Source: Flavobacteriaceae bacterium CRH (GTDB lineage Bacteria; Bacteroidota; Bacteroidia; Flavobacteriales; Flavobacteriaceae). Taken from it: a DNA stretch of 64,000 nucleotides. Positions 35,380 to 44,000 of this stretch are shown piece after piece (position 1 is the first letter of the stretch; every line of letters begins with the position of its first letter). The notes beneath the pieces were generated by a model. It made no database searches. It was not told where the DNA came from and saw only the letters and a list, made by a program, of their open reading frames with translations. The DNA is taken from assembly GCA_001507425.1 (NCBI GenBank), contig LMAJ01000012.1:82839-146838 (forward strand). Direction: 5' to 3'. The position numbers were made by a program, and so were the translations under genes.

Positions 35380-38300
35380 TTAAAATGTAAACTGAGTTCC
35401 AAGAGTTATAGTACGTAACGGAGGTAAAACTAAGCCTGGAGCTTCTGGATCAAATCCTTTGTATTTAGTAAAAGTTACCAGATTCTGCCCTTGTAATGAT
35501 ACACGTATGTTTTTAATGACTTTTTGTGTATTTTGATCTAAAGGAATAATATAAGAAGCACTGACGTTTTTAAGTTTGATGTAAGATGCGTCTACAATAC
35601 TGGCATTTGAGCCTATATAATTTAAATAACTAGATTGGTAATTAGAACTTAAAGTATTTCCCTGAGCTAAATAGTCATTGTATTCATCAACCTGAAAATT
35701 GGCAAGACCGTATGGATATCCGGGTTGAATACCTGTAGCAGACATTAACGTTCTTCCGTTTTGTTTTACAAATTGGAATAAAAAGTCAAGAGAGAATGCC
35801 TTATAACTAATAGTGTTTGAGATTCCTCCATAATATTTTGGGTATGTGGCTCCAAAATATTGTCTGTCACCTGCTCCTGTATCAGTAAGTCCTGTACCGA
35901 TTTTTCCATCACCATTAGCATCTTCAAATTGTGGAACTCCGTTCACTACACCTGTGTATTTATATAAATACATACTGTTTAAAGGATTTCCAACAACGTA
36001 TTGGCTGTAATAAGAAGACGTTTCTATACCTGGAAAAGCCAGTAACTTATTTGCATTGGTTGAAATATTGAATGACGTGCTCCAGTTAAGGTTTTTAGTG
36101 TGAACGTTGGTGGTGGAAAGAGTAAATTCCCATCCTTTATTTTCAACTTCTGCACCTAAATTTGCAGTGTAATTAGTAAATCCTGATTGAGGGCTTATTG
36201 AATAGCTCACTAATTGATTTCCTGTAACATTTCTATAATAAGCTGCAGTAAATGAAATTCGATCTTTTAAGAAATTTAATTCCATTGCTGCCTCAAACTT
36301 TTTGGATACTTGCCATTGATAATTAGGATTAGCAAGTCTGGTTGCTGACATAGAAGCATTTCCGTTTCCATAGGTGGACACGCTAAAGGTGTTTGCATAA
36401 CCATAATCCATAGCACCGTCACTACCTACTTCTCCATAACTTGCACGGAGTTTACCAAAGCTTAACCATGAACTGTCTTTTAAGAAATCTTCTTCAGTAA
36501 AAACCCATGCGCCTGCAACAGAACCAAAGTTTCCATATTTATTATTTTCTCCAAATCTGGAAGAACCATCTCTTCTGAAATTAATATTAACAATGTATTT
36601 ATTTAAAATATTATAATTCAATCGGCTAAACATTGATAAATATTTATATTCAGTAGAACCGTTATAAGCTTTTACGGTAGCAGCAGAACCAGTAATACCA
36701 ATAAGGTTATCCGCACTATATCCGGTTGTAGTTACGTATGACGGCATTTCTGATTTTCTGTTTTGGTATGACATCCCAGCTAAAGCAGTCAGGTTTCCTT
36801 TCCATAAAGGAGTAGAATAATTCAATTGTGGATCTATAGTAAAATTATTTGTCTTATTGGTTGAAACCGTATAAGATCTTAAAGTATTAAGGCTGATTTT
36901 ATATAAATTGTAATACGCATAATTACTTGCTGTAGCAGGCATTGTCTGCGTAGTTGTCATATCTGCGATTCCGTACCCAAAATCAGTTTTAAAAGACAAT
37001 CCTTTTGCGATTTCGTACTGAATATTAAAGCTAGTAATTAAATTATTCCCTTTGTCTTCAACTTTTTTATCTAAAGCAGCCAATGGATTGATATCGCTAA
37101 AATAAGTAGGAGCCCAATAATAAGTGCCATCATCATTATAAACAGGACGATTAGGGGCAGTCGTTATTGCATAATTAGTGATGTCAAAATAAGGAAGTGT
37201 ATTTTTATCAGTAGCAAATATTACTGAGGCACCTATTTTTAATTTTTTATTTAAGGTTACGTGATTGATATTAAAATTCGTAGAGAATTTGTTGTACCCA
37301 AAATCTCCGGGTAAAACAGTACTTTCCTTGTGATAAGCACCACTTAAAAGAAAATTAGTCGTTTCATTTCCTCCTTTTAGACTTGCTGAAAAATTATTAA
37401 AATTTGCAGATCCGCCAATTAATTTATCCTGCCAGTCTGTTTGGGTATTAGGATCCCAATCTGTCAAAGCGATTCCAGTACTGGAATTACTTGGGGTTGC
37501 ATTATTAGCATTAGCCAATGCAGTTTTCAACATGTTAAGATAAGCAGGTGTGTCTAATGTTTTTACCCTATTGGCTACTTGCGAAATTCCGGAATTAGTA
37601 TTTATGGTAAACTCTGTTTTTCCGCCTTGTCCTTTTTTAGTAGTAATAAGCACCACACCATTTGCTCCTCTTGAACCATAGATAGCAGTAGCATCTGCAT
37701 CTTTAAGGATTTCGATACTTTCAATATCATTTGGGTTGATAATATTTAACGGACTGGTTGATTTTTGAGCTCCTCTAATAACATTAGTTGCTTGCGCTTG
37801 TTGCTTTATATCATTACCAATATACGGAATACCATCAACGATATAAAGCGGCAGGTTAAAGTCATCAACTGAATTTCGTCCACGAATACTAATATTGATA
37901 TCACTTCCGGCATAACCAGATGTTTGCGATACAAAAACACCAGGAGTTCTTCCTTGTAAAGTTTGTAAAATGTTAGTTACAGGCTGTTTTTCAATATCTT
38001 CAGAAGTAATTTTAACTACAGATCCTGTTGAAGTCCTTTTGGTAGTTGTACCGTAACCAATGACAACAACTTCATCTAGTTTAGCTAAATCGGGTTGCAT
38101 TTTGATGGTTATCGATAATTGATTTTCGACTGTAACATCTTGCGTTTTATAACCAAGATAAGATATCCTTAAAACATGTTTTCCTGATGGTAATTCTATA
38201 AAAAATTGCCCGTCAAAATCAGATACGCCATGTTTATTTCCTCCAACGAGTAATACTGATACGCCTGGCAACGGTAAACCATTTTCGTCCAGAATTTTTC

Positions 38301-38754
38301 CGGCCAGATTATAATTTACATCCTCTTTTTCTTTAGGAACAGCAGGAGTTTCTTTTTTATAAATCACAACATTTTTATCGACCTGTTTATAGACCAAATT
38401 GCTGCCCTGAAGAACAGAATTTAAAATGTCACTTACAGAACGCCTCCCTCCGGATGTAGTAATCTTAGGGAAATTATTAATAAGCTGTGGTTGGTATGCA
38501 AATAGTAATCCTGTTTTATTTTCGATACTTTTAAACAAGGTTTTTATGTCCTGATTATGCAGTTCGATATCAACAGAAATCGATTCTAAAGATTGACCGT
38601 TCATTTTATTGGCAAGAACCATGTGGGTTCCGCAGGTCAGTAAGAAAATGTGGAATAAACTGATTCGCATGATCTTTAGGGTTTTTTTTGAAAGGTTAAA
38701 TAAAGATGTGTTCTTTTCCCTCTCAAACGTGGTTGTTTTACAGCGTAATTTCAT
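35380..38754 (-). CDS. SusC/RagA TonB-linked transporter with STN signalling domain
   Basis: 1124 aa; the start at 38754 gives a cytoplasmic lead before MRISLFHIFLLTCG, and an ATG at 38670 would begin directly at the signal peptide, so either is possible. Order: STN domain (about 57-125; DIELHNQDIKTLFKSIENKT), CarboxypepD-reg-like domain (145-230), plug with DGIPYIGN and EILKDADATAIYGSRGANGV, then barrel. The STN domain contacts a periplasmic FecR; fecR and an ECF sigma gene lie just upstream. Ligand binding should thus switch on its own transcription. Confidence 0.94.
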   Translation of the reverse strand: MKLRCKTTTFEREKNTSLFNLSKKTLKIMRISLFHIFLLTCGTHMVLANKMNGQSLESISVDIELHNQDIKTLFKSIENKTGLLFAYQPQLINNFPKITTSGGRRSVSDILNSVLQGSNLVYKQVDKNVVIYKKETPAVPKEKEDVNYNLAGKILDENGLPLPGVSVLLVGGNKHGVSDFDGQFFIELPSGKHVLRISYLGYKTQDVTVENQLSITIKMQPDLAKLDEVVVIGYGTTTKRTSTGSVVKITSEDIEKQPVTNILQTLQGRTPGVFVSQTSGYAGSDINISIRGRNSVDDFNLPLYIVDGIPYIGNDIKQQAQATNVIRGAQKSTSPLNIINPNDIESIEILKDADATAIYGSRGANGVVLITTKKGQGGKTEFTINTNSGISQVANRVKTLDTPAYLNMLKTALANANNATPSNSSTGIALTDWDPNTQTDWQDKLIGGSANFNNFSASLKGGNETTNFLLSGAYHKESTVLPGDFGYNKFSTNFNINHVTLNKKLKIGASVIFATDKNTLPYFDITNYAITTAPNRPVYNDDGTYYWAPTYFSDINPLAALDKKVEDKGNNLITSFNIQYEIAKGLSFKTDFGYGIADMTTTQTMPATASNYAYYNLYKISLNTLRSYTVSTNKTNNFTIDPQLNYSTPLWKGNLTALAGMSYQNRKSEMPSYVTTTGYSADNLIGITGSAATVKAYNGSTEYKYLSMFSRLNYNILNKYIVNINFRRDGSSRFGENNKYGNFGSVAGAWVFTEEDFLKDSSWLSFGKLRASYGEVGSDGAMDYGYANTFSVSTYGNGNASMSATRLANPNYQWQVSKKFEAAMELNFLKDRISFTAAYYRNVTGNQLVSYSISPQSGFTNYTANLGAEVENKGWEFTLSTTNVHTKNLNWSTSFNISTNANKLLAFPGIETSSYYSQYVVGNPLNSMYLYKYTGVVNGVPQFEDANGDGKIGTGLTDTGAGDRQYFGATYPKYYGGISNTISYKAFSLDFLFQFVKQNGRTLMSATGIQPGYPYGLANFQVDEYNDYLAQGNTLSSNYQSSYLNYIGSNASIVDASYIKLKNVSASYIIPLDQNTQKVIKNIRVSLQGQNLVTFTKYKGFDPEAPGLVLPPLRTITLGTQFTF

Positions 38755-38804
38755 AAATTTGCATGTTTTTTAATGGTTACTGGAATTAATTATTAAGAAT
38801 CTTG

Positions 38805-38830
38805 GCCATCTGGTGTAGGAGCTAGATGGC
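38805..38830. promoter_or_regulatory. Hairpin in the leader of the STN-SusC gene
   Basis: GCCATCT and AGATGGC are perfect seven-bp arms around a 12-base loop in the 141-base gap between fecR and susC. The T-run (38831-38836) lies on the plus-strand side, so it would terminate antisense rather than sense transcription. In the sense transcript it is a leader hairpin about 50 bases before the start codon. Confidence 0.5.
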
Positions 38831-38895
38831 TTTTTTATTTCATTTTTTGGTTAGTTTTTAGATGTGTTTTTAAGGTTAATACTCTGTTATTGGTG

Positions 38896-39930
38896 TTATT
38901 CGCAACCTTTTCCTTCCAGAACAATTGCGCCATTTTTATTGTAATGGTATTCTGTTTCGATTACACTGCAGACTACTTTTAGAATATGATCTAAATCTTC
39001 TTCATTTAAGAAACTGGCAGTAATTCGGCATTTTTTAATATTCTCGTTCGAAAGTGTAATAGGCACTTTATATTTTTGAGAAATAAGCGCAATCGCTTCT
39101 TCCATATTAATATTATCAAGAATCAGGTAATTACTTTTCCATTCTACTGCAACTGCAGCATTTACATTGTTTTGTTCGTGAACCAAAGTCGTTTTATTCA
39201 CTTTAATTTGTTGATTTGGAGTAATAATACCATATACATTATCTAAATCTCCAACCTGAACTTTTCCGCGCGTTACCGTAACTTCAATTTTATCAGAATT
39301 ACTGTAAGCATTTATATTAAAAGCCGTGCCCAAAACTTTGGTTTGAACCTTACCCGTATGTACGATAAAAGGTTTTGTCTCGTTTCTTTTAATATCAAAA
39401 TAAGCTTCTCCTTTTAAAGTAACTTCTCTCGTTTGATCATTAAAACTTACCTGATTGTATTCGACACTACTATTTTCGTTTAGAAGAATTGTACTTCCGT
39501 CAGGTAAATGAATAAGCTGTTTTCCGCTAAAAGCTAAAATTGGATTCGTTTCTTCTACTCTTTCTTCAGAATCAATTTTTACAGGATTTGGAGTGTTTTT
39601 GAAGAAGAAAATATTACCAATAGCAAACAATATTGTAATGGCTGCAGCAATTGCCAATAAAGTCCGCACCGTTTTTTTAGTTGATTTTTCTCTAAGCGGA
39701 ATAACTTTCGTTGGCGAACCTGAAAGAATATAGTGTAAGATAGTATCACTTTTTTGTGTTTCTAATGCGTCAACATTATTGCTGTTTTTTAACAACACAT
39801 TAATTTTCTCTTTTAAGAAATCATCATGCACGCCATTTCGAATAACTTCCATCAGTTGTTCCTGCTCTGCTTCAGACAATGTGTTTTGCAGATAGCCTTC
39901 AAATAATTCTTCAAATACTTTTTGTTGCAT
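38896..39930 (-). CDS. FecR-family anti-sigma factor
   Basis: 344 aa. Cytoplasmic N-terminus (1-85) for sigma binding, one transmembrane helix (about 91-110; AIAAAITILFAIGNIFFF), periplasmic FecR domain with LPDGSTILLNENSSVEY and GEAYFDIKRNETKPF, and a C-terminal DUF4974-type region (KCRITASFLNEEDL). It relays the STN signal of the SusC to the ECF sigma factor encoded upstream. Gap to the sigma gene is 256 bases without a recognised feature. Confidence 0.94.
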   Translation of the reverse strand: MQQKVFEELFEGYLQNTLSEAEQEQLMEVIRNGVHDDFLKEKINVLLKNSNNVDALETQKSDTILHYILSGSPTKVIPLREKSTKKTVRTLLAIAAAITILFAIGNIFFFKNTPNPVKIDSEERVEETNPILAFSGKQLIHLPDGSTILLNENSSVEYNQVSFNDQTREVTLKGEAYFDIKRNETKPFIVHTGKVQTKVLGTAFNINAYSNSDKIEVTVTRGKVQVGDLDNVYGIITPNQQIKVNKTTLVHEQNNVNAAVAVEWKSNYLILDNINMEEAIALISQKYKVPITLSNENIKKCRITASFLNEEDLDHILKVVCSVIETEYHYNKNGAIVLEGKGCE

Positions 39931-40186
39931 TTGTTTGTAATTGTGAGTTAGTAATTAATTTTTGGTAAACTTGGGTATCGTTTGTTTGTTTTTTGTTTTT
40001 TCAATCAAAGCTTAAAATCAAAATTCTAATTCTAAAAAATTAAATACTGCAAATTGGAATTTGATATTTAAAATGTTGGAATTTCTTTTAAAAGAAGCTC
40101 TTTATTATAAAGACGATTGAAAAATAGGGAGGGAGTAGTCGAAAGTTAAAAAAATGTAAAAAAAATGTAAAAAATAAACTTTAGCC

Positions 40187-40801
40187 TTATTTTATACTGT
40201 AAATTAAGAAAACATACCCCATAGAAAATAATGAAATCAGCAGGAACATGTTCATGTAAGGAGAAATTTTAAAGCGAACAAACTTTAAGGCTTGCGACAT
40301 GTGTTTTTTTACAGTCTCTGTAGAAATGCCTAAATCTTCACCAATTTTTTGGTGGCTCATCCCGTCCCATTTGGCCATTTTGTAAATCTTTTGTTGCTGA
40401 GGTGGCAACTGATCTACAATTTGATTTAAAATAACACTGTACTGATCATCTTTTATAGCAGTATCAGTATCTTCTGCAGTAGTATTTTTATAATTTACAT
40501 CAGCAGATAAATTAGTTTCTCGCGCAATTTTTTTAATCATATCAAAAATATGATTGCGTGAAATAATGAATAGATAATTTTCTAAATTATGTATTTCGCC
40601 CAAATTCTGATGATTGATCCAGATTTTCAAAAAAACATCCTGAACCACTTCTTCCGCTAAAACTTTTGATTTCGTTATTTTTAATGCAGTAGAATAAACA
40701 ACATTTTTATACTGATTATACAAACTTGTAAAAGCCAGTTCGCTCCCTTGAGATAAATCTCGAAGAAGTTTACTTTCGTCAGAACTGGAATTAAGAGACA
40801 T
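40187..40801 (-). CDS. ECF RNA polymerase sigma factor with hydrophobic C-terminal tail
   Basis: 204 aa from the ATG at 40801; the longer frame begins with TTG at 40831. Region 2 (about 17-85; LAFTSLYNQYKNVVYSTAL, EEVVQDVFLKIW) and region 4 (about 125-180; HQKIGEDLGISTETVKKHM) are clear. After region 4 comes a 20-residue hydrophobic stretch, NMFLLISLFSMGYVFLIYS, that looks like a transmembrane helix. It heads the FecR/SusC/SusD cascade and should direct its transcription. The tail is unusual for a soluble sigma factor and may tether it to the membrane. Confidence 0.92.
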   Translation of the reverse strand: MSLNSSSDESKLLRDLSQGSELAFTSLYNQYKNVVYSTALKITKSKVLAEEVVQDVFLKIWINHQNLGEIHNLENYLFIISRNHIFDMIKKIARETNLSADVNYKNTTAEDTDTAIKDDQYSVILNQIVDQLPPQQQKIYKMAKWDGMSHQKIGEDLGISTETVKKHMSQALKFVRFKISPYMNMFLLISLFSMGYVFLIYSIK

Positions 40802-41192
40802 GATAATTTTGGCTTTAATTGAATTTAGCAATATTATTTATTTTTTTTGAGACTTGTATATTTCATTTTCATAATACATTGTAGAATTGCTAATTTGATA
40901 ATTATGAGGTGTTTGTTTTAAAGTATTAGGAAAATACGCGTCTGTCTTTTATAAAAGATTTAAATTTAGCGAAACTAGCTCTTTGAGGAATTGTAAGTTA
41001 AGTCTTTATATTATTGCGAAATAGAACAGATCTATCATCAAAATAAATTGTTTTTTGCGAGATATTTATAAACTTGTCATAGATTTGAATTTAAATCTAA
41101 AAAATAAATTGTTGTATTTAACAAGAAGAGTATAACAAGTTTTCGTTAAATCTTTGTCATTATTTACTAAGTTTGAATTTAAATTAAAACGT
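40802..41192. other. Divergent intergenic region sigma factor / M28 peptidase
   Basis: About 390 AT-rich bases between the divergent ECF sigma and M28 genes. No gene, tRNA or strong palindrome was seen. A weak -7-like TAAATCTTTG (41147-41156) lies about 37 bases before the M28 ATG; it has two bases too many between TA and TTTG. Confidence 0.4.
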
Positions 41193-42662
41193 ATGAAAAA
41201 TAAAATTTTAATAGTTTTCATTGCTTACAGTGGATTGATTTTTTCACAAGCAATCAAGAAACCTTTAGTTTCAGCAATTACCATAAAAGACCTTAAAACA
41301 GATATGTATGAAATGGCCGGCGATCATTTTAACGGTCGCGAAGCAGGAACATTAGACGAATTAAAAGTATCTATGTGGCTGGCTAACAAAGCAAAAGAAG
41401 CAGGAATGTCGCCAGCAGGAGACGACGGTACTTTTTTTCAGTTTTTTGATATGTACAGACATCAGGTTACCTCAAACACAAAATTTAGAATAGGTAAAAA
41501 AGAATATAAACTTTGGAGCGAAGTTTTAATTGCAGAAACTACAAATAGTAAAGTTGATGCACCAATTGTATACATCGAAACAACAGATGAAGCAATTAAA
41601 AAAGCAGATGTTAAAGGAAAAGCAGTTGTACTTTTAGCTTCTAAAGTTGGAATTTCAGAAGATATTTCTCTTTTTGACAGACGTTATCCGGTACTTTTTA
41701 AACAAAAATATTACGAACAATTATCTGCAAAAGGAGCTACAGCACTTATTATTGTTGCAGATGAATTAGGCGAAAAAAGCTGGTCTCAGGTCGAACCTCA
41801 AATGACAAGAGGCGTTTACGGAATTGAAGGTTTTCGAGATAAAATACCCGTGCCTTCAAGAATGCCGGTTTTTTGGCTGCACAACGATCAATTAGAATTT
41901 CTAAAAAACACTAAGGATAATTTATCAGCTGAGGTAATTTCAGAAACATATAAATATCCGTCAGTAAATGTTGTTGGAAAAATTGAAGGAACAGATGCTA
42001 AATTAAAAAATGAATATGTGCTTTTTAGCGGACACCAGGATCATGATGGCGTAAGACAAAAATACGGTCAGGATTCTATTTATAACGGAGCCGATGATAA
42101 TGCCAGCACCTGCGTAGCGATGCTTGGTATTGCAAGGGCGTATAAAAAACAACCTGGAAAAAGAACCGCATTATTTGTATTTCACGGTTCAGAAGAACGT
42201 GGTTTATTAGGTTCAAGCTGGTATGCATCGCACCCAACGGTTCCTCAAAAAGATATTATTGCCGTATTAAACGGAGATATGATTGGACGAAATGATGTAA
42301 ATCAGGCAGCACTTTTAGGATCCAGCGCTCCTCATGAAAACTCTTCAGATTTGGTGGCTATCGCCAAAAAAGCAAATGACGAAGGCCCAAAATTTGAATT
42401 GGATAAACTTTGGGACAGGCCAGAACATCCGGAGTATTTTTTCTTTCGTTCAGATCACTTGCCTTATGTTCGCAAAGGAATTCCGGCAGTATTTTTCACC
42501 AGTGTTTTGCACAGCCAATACCACACTCCAATGGACGAATCTGAAAATATAGATTACGTAAAATTGCATAAAATGACAGAATGGATGTATCGCACCGGTT
42601 GGATTTTATCTAATAATCCGGACAGGCCAAAGCTTTTACCAAATGTAAAATTTGAGCGCTAA
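41193..42662 (+). CDS. M28-family zinc aminopeptidase, secreted
   Basis: 489 aa from the ATG at 41193 (MKNKILIVFIAYSG), which opens a signal peptide ending FSQA; the frame extends upstream to 41154 without one. A PA-like insert (about 120-240) precedes the M28 catalytic domain: SGHQDHDG, NGADDNASTC (bridging Asp), HGSEERGLLG (catalytic Glu-Glu), NGDMIGRND and HSQYHTPMDE give the two-zinc site. It probably releases N-terminal residues from peptides in the periplasm or outside. A 20-codon duplicate of its C-terminus is found at 43133-43195. Confidence 0.93.
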   Translation: MKNKILIVFIAYSGLIFSQAIKKPLVSAITIKDLKTDMYEMAGDHFNGREAGTLDELKVSMWLANKAKEAGMSPAGDDGTFFQFFDMYRHQVTSNTKFRIGKKEYKLWSEVLIAETTNSKVDAPIVYIETTDEAIKKADVKGKAVVLLASKVGISEDISLFDRRYPVLFKQKYYEQLSAKGATALIIVADELGEKSWSQVEPQMTRGVYGIEGFRDKIPVPSRMPVFWLHNDQLEFLKNTKDNLSAEVISETYKYPSVNVVGKIEGTDAKLKNEYVLFSGHQDHDGVRQKYGQDSIYNGADDNASTCVAMLGIARAYKKQPGKRTALFVFHGSEERGLLGSSWYASHPTVPQKDIIAVLNGDMIGRNDVNQAALLGSSAPHENSSDLVAIAKKANDEGPKFELDKLWDRPEHPEYFFFRSDHLPYVRKGIPAVFFTSVLHSQYHTPMDESENIDYVKLHKMTEWMYRTGWILSNNPDRPKLLPNVKFER

Positions 42663-42692
42663 AAGACAACGAATTTTAATAAATTTAGAACA

Positions 42693-43118
42693 ATGATTTA
42701 CGCATTTTTTTCTGGTGGATTGATAGCATTGTTACTTTTGTTTATTTTAATTTATTTTGTTGATTATTTTAAAGCATTTTATTTTTATTCATTTTTTGTG
42801 ATTATAGTTTTAATACTTGCATTGAGTTGTGGAACAAAAATTGCAAATTATTTATATGGTATTGATGGAACAAAAACTTTTACAATAGAAGAAGAATATG
42901 AAAATGACAAAATGATTTATCCATTTCAGAAAGCTATTGGAGGTCTGGTTTTTTTATCAACTGTTGCGCTTTTTATTATGTCTTTAATGAATCTTTTTGT
43001 GTTTAAAAAAATTAAAGAAATTCCAAATTCAATAAGTGTAGTTTTCTTTATTTTTACGTCATTTTTAATTATACTTTTTTTAATTATAATGCGATTTTAT
43101 TCCAATAGGCTTATTTGA
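42693..43118 (+). CDS. Small integral membrane protein, unknown function
   Basis: 141 aa with four hydrophobic segments (about 4-22, 27-45, 83-103, 113-135) and a polar loop (50-80) between the second and third (YLYGIDGTKTFTIEEEYEND). No motif is recognised. It is inserted between the intact M28 gene and a duplicate of the M28 C-terminal codons, so it arrived, or was retained, through a duplication event. Codon use is very AT-rich, more so than the M28 gene. Confidence 0.65.
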   Translation: MIYAFFSGGLIALLLLFILIYFVDYFKAFYFYSFFVIIVLILALSCGTKIANYLYGIDGTKTFTIEEEYENDKMIYPFQKAIGGLVFLSTVALFIMSLMNLFVFKKIKEIPNSISVVFFIFTSFLIILFLIIMRFYSNRLI

Positions 43119-43132
43119 GAGCATACACAGAT

Positions 43133-43195
43133 AGCTTATTCTCTAATGGAGCAAACAAGCCAAAGCTTTTACCAAATGTAAAATTTGAGCGCTAA
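43133..43195 (+). pseudogene. Leftover C-terminus of a second M28 peptidase copy
   Basis: Codons read DSLFSNGANKPKLLPNVKFER and stop, against GWILSNNPDRPKLLPNVKFER at the end of the M28 gene. The last 39 bases (43159-43197) equal 42626-42664 exactly, while the upstream codons have diverged. There is no start codon or open frame before it. It is a relic of a tandem duplication, or a target duplication that came with the membrane protein gene. Confidence 0.75.
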
Positions 43196-43219
43196 AAAAT
43201 TTGATGATTTCAATATTAA

Positions 43220-43250
43220 AGAGATAGTTGTAAACTATCTCTTTTTTTTT
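43220..43250 (+). terminator. Rho-independent terminator
   Basis: AGAGATAGTT and AACTATCTCT form a perfect ten-bp stem with a GTA loop, then nine T. It lies 24 bases behind the M28 remnant stop, as expected for the original terminator of the peptidase gene. Confidence 0.93.
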
Positions 43251-43499
43251 ACAAATAAGCCAATATGAAAAAAAAGCATGTAAAAAAGAGGAATCTTGTT
43301 TTTGTAATCATTTGATAATTAAGTCTTTTTGTGTGTTATGAGAAATTCTAATGTTATTTTAATGTTGCGCTTATGATTTAGTTTTAAATTGCGAGCCTAT
43401 GAAAATTTCGTAAAAAAAATCACTTTAAATCAGGCTTTATTTAATCTTAAAATGATTATCTGAAATAGTTTTTATGATATAACTTTTTATTTTTTAGTA
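43251..43499. other. AT-rich intergenic region before the exporter operon
   Basis: About 250 bases with no open frame or palindrome I can support; it must hold the promoter of the exporter operon, but no clear TAnnTTTG was found. Confidence 0.4.
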
Positions 43500-43904
43500 A
43501 TGTTGAATAAAATTAAAAATAGTCTTTTATGTAAATGCCTTCAGGTGTTACTAATCGGCTACTTTTTAATGAGCAGCATGAACATGTCTAATAGCCTTAG
43601 CCAAATTATAAAAGAAAATACAGAGCAGGATTCTATTAAAGGGATGGCGTGCAATTTTCTAAAAAAAATATTCAAGTGTGACGGTATCACCGAAGAAAAA
43701 AATGATTTTGAATCAAAAGATACCAAAACCTCTAAAGTGGCAAAAGGTATTCCGTCATTAGATTATTTAATTCCCTTGCATGCTTCATTGCCGGGTTTAT
43801 ATTTTAAAACCGAAACCAAAGGGAAAAATCATATCGATAATCCTGTTTTTTTGTTCAGTTTTTACGGCAAAATTCATTTGCGACCTCCCCAGAATACAAT
43901 ATAA
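43500..43904 (+). CDS. Small secreted protein leading an ABC/HlyD/TolC operon, function unknown
   Basis: 134 aa. Positively charged start and hydrophobic stretch (MLNKIKNSLLCKCLQVLLIGYFLMSS) suggest a signal peptide, followed by a polar, Lys/Glu-rich region (40-85) and a C-terminus with SLDYLIPLHASLPGLYF and RPPQNTI. There are four cysteines but no CxxC. It precedes the ABC exporter gene by 96 bases on the same strand. It may be a cargo or an accessory protein of the exporter; I cannot assign a family. Confidence 0.7.
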   Translation: MLNKIKNSLLCKCLQVLLIGYFLMSSMNMSNSLSQIIKENTEQDSIKGMACNFLKKIFKCDGITEEKNDFESKDTKTSKVAKGIPSLDYLIPLHASLPGLYFKTETKGKNHIDNPVFLFSFYGKIHLRPPQNTI

Positions 43905-44000
43905 ATACGTAGTTTTGTTAGGGTTAGAAGCAATTCTGAATCCTTTATATGGCCTTTGCCGTATATATTTTCTATCTATTAATCTTGTATTTATATTTAA

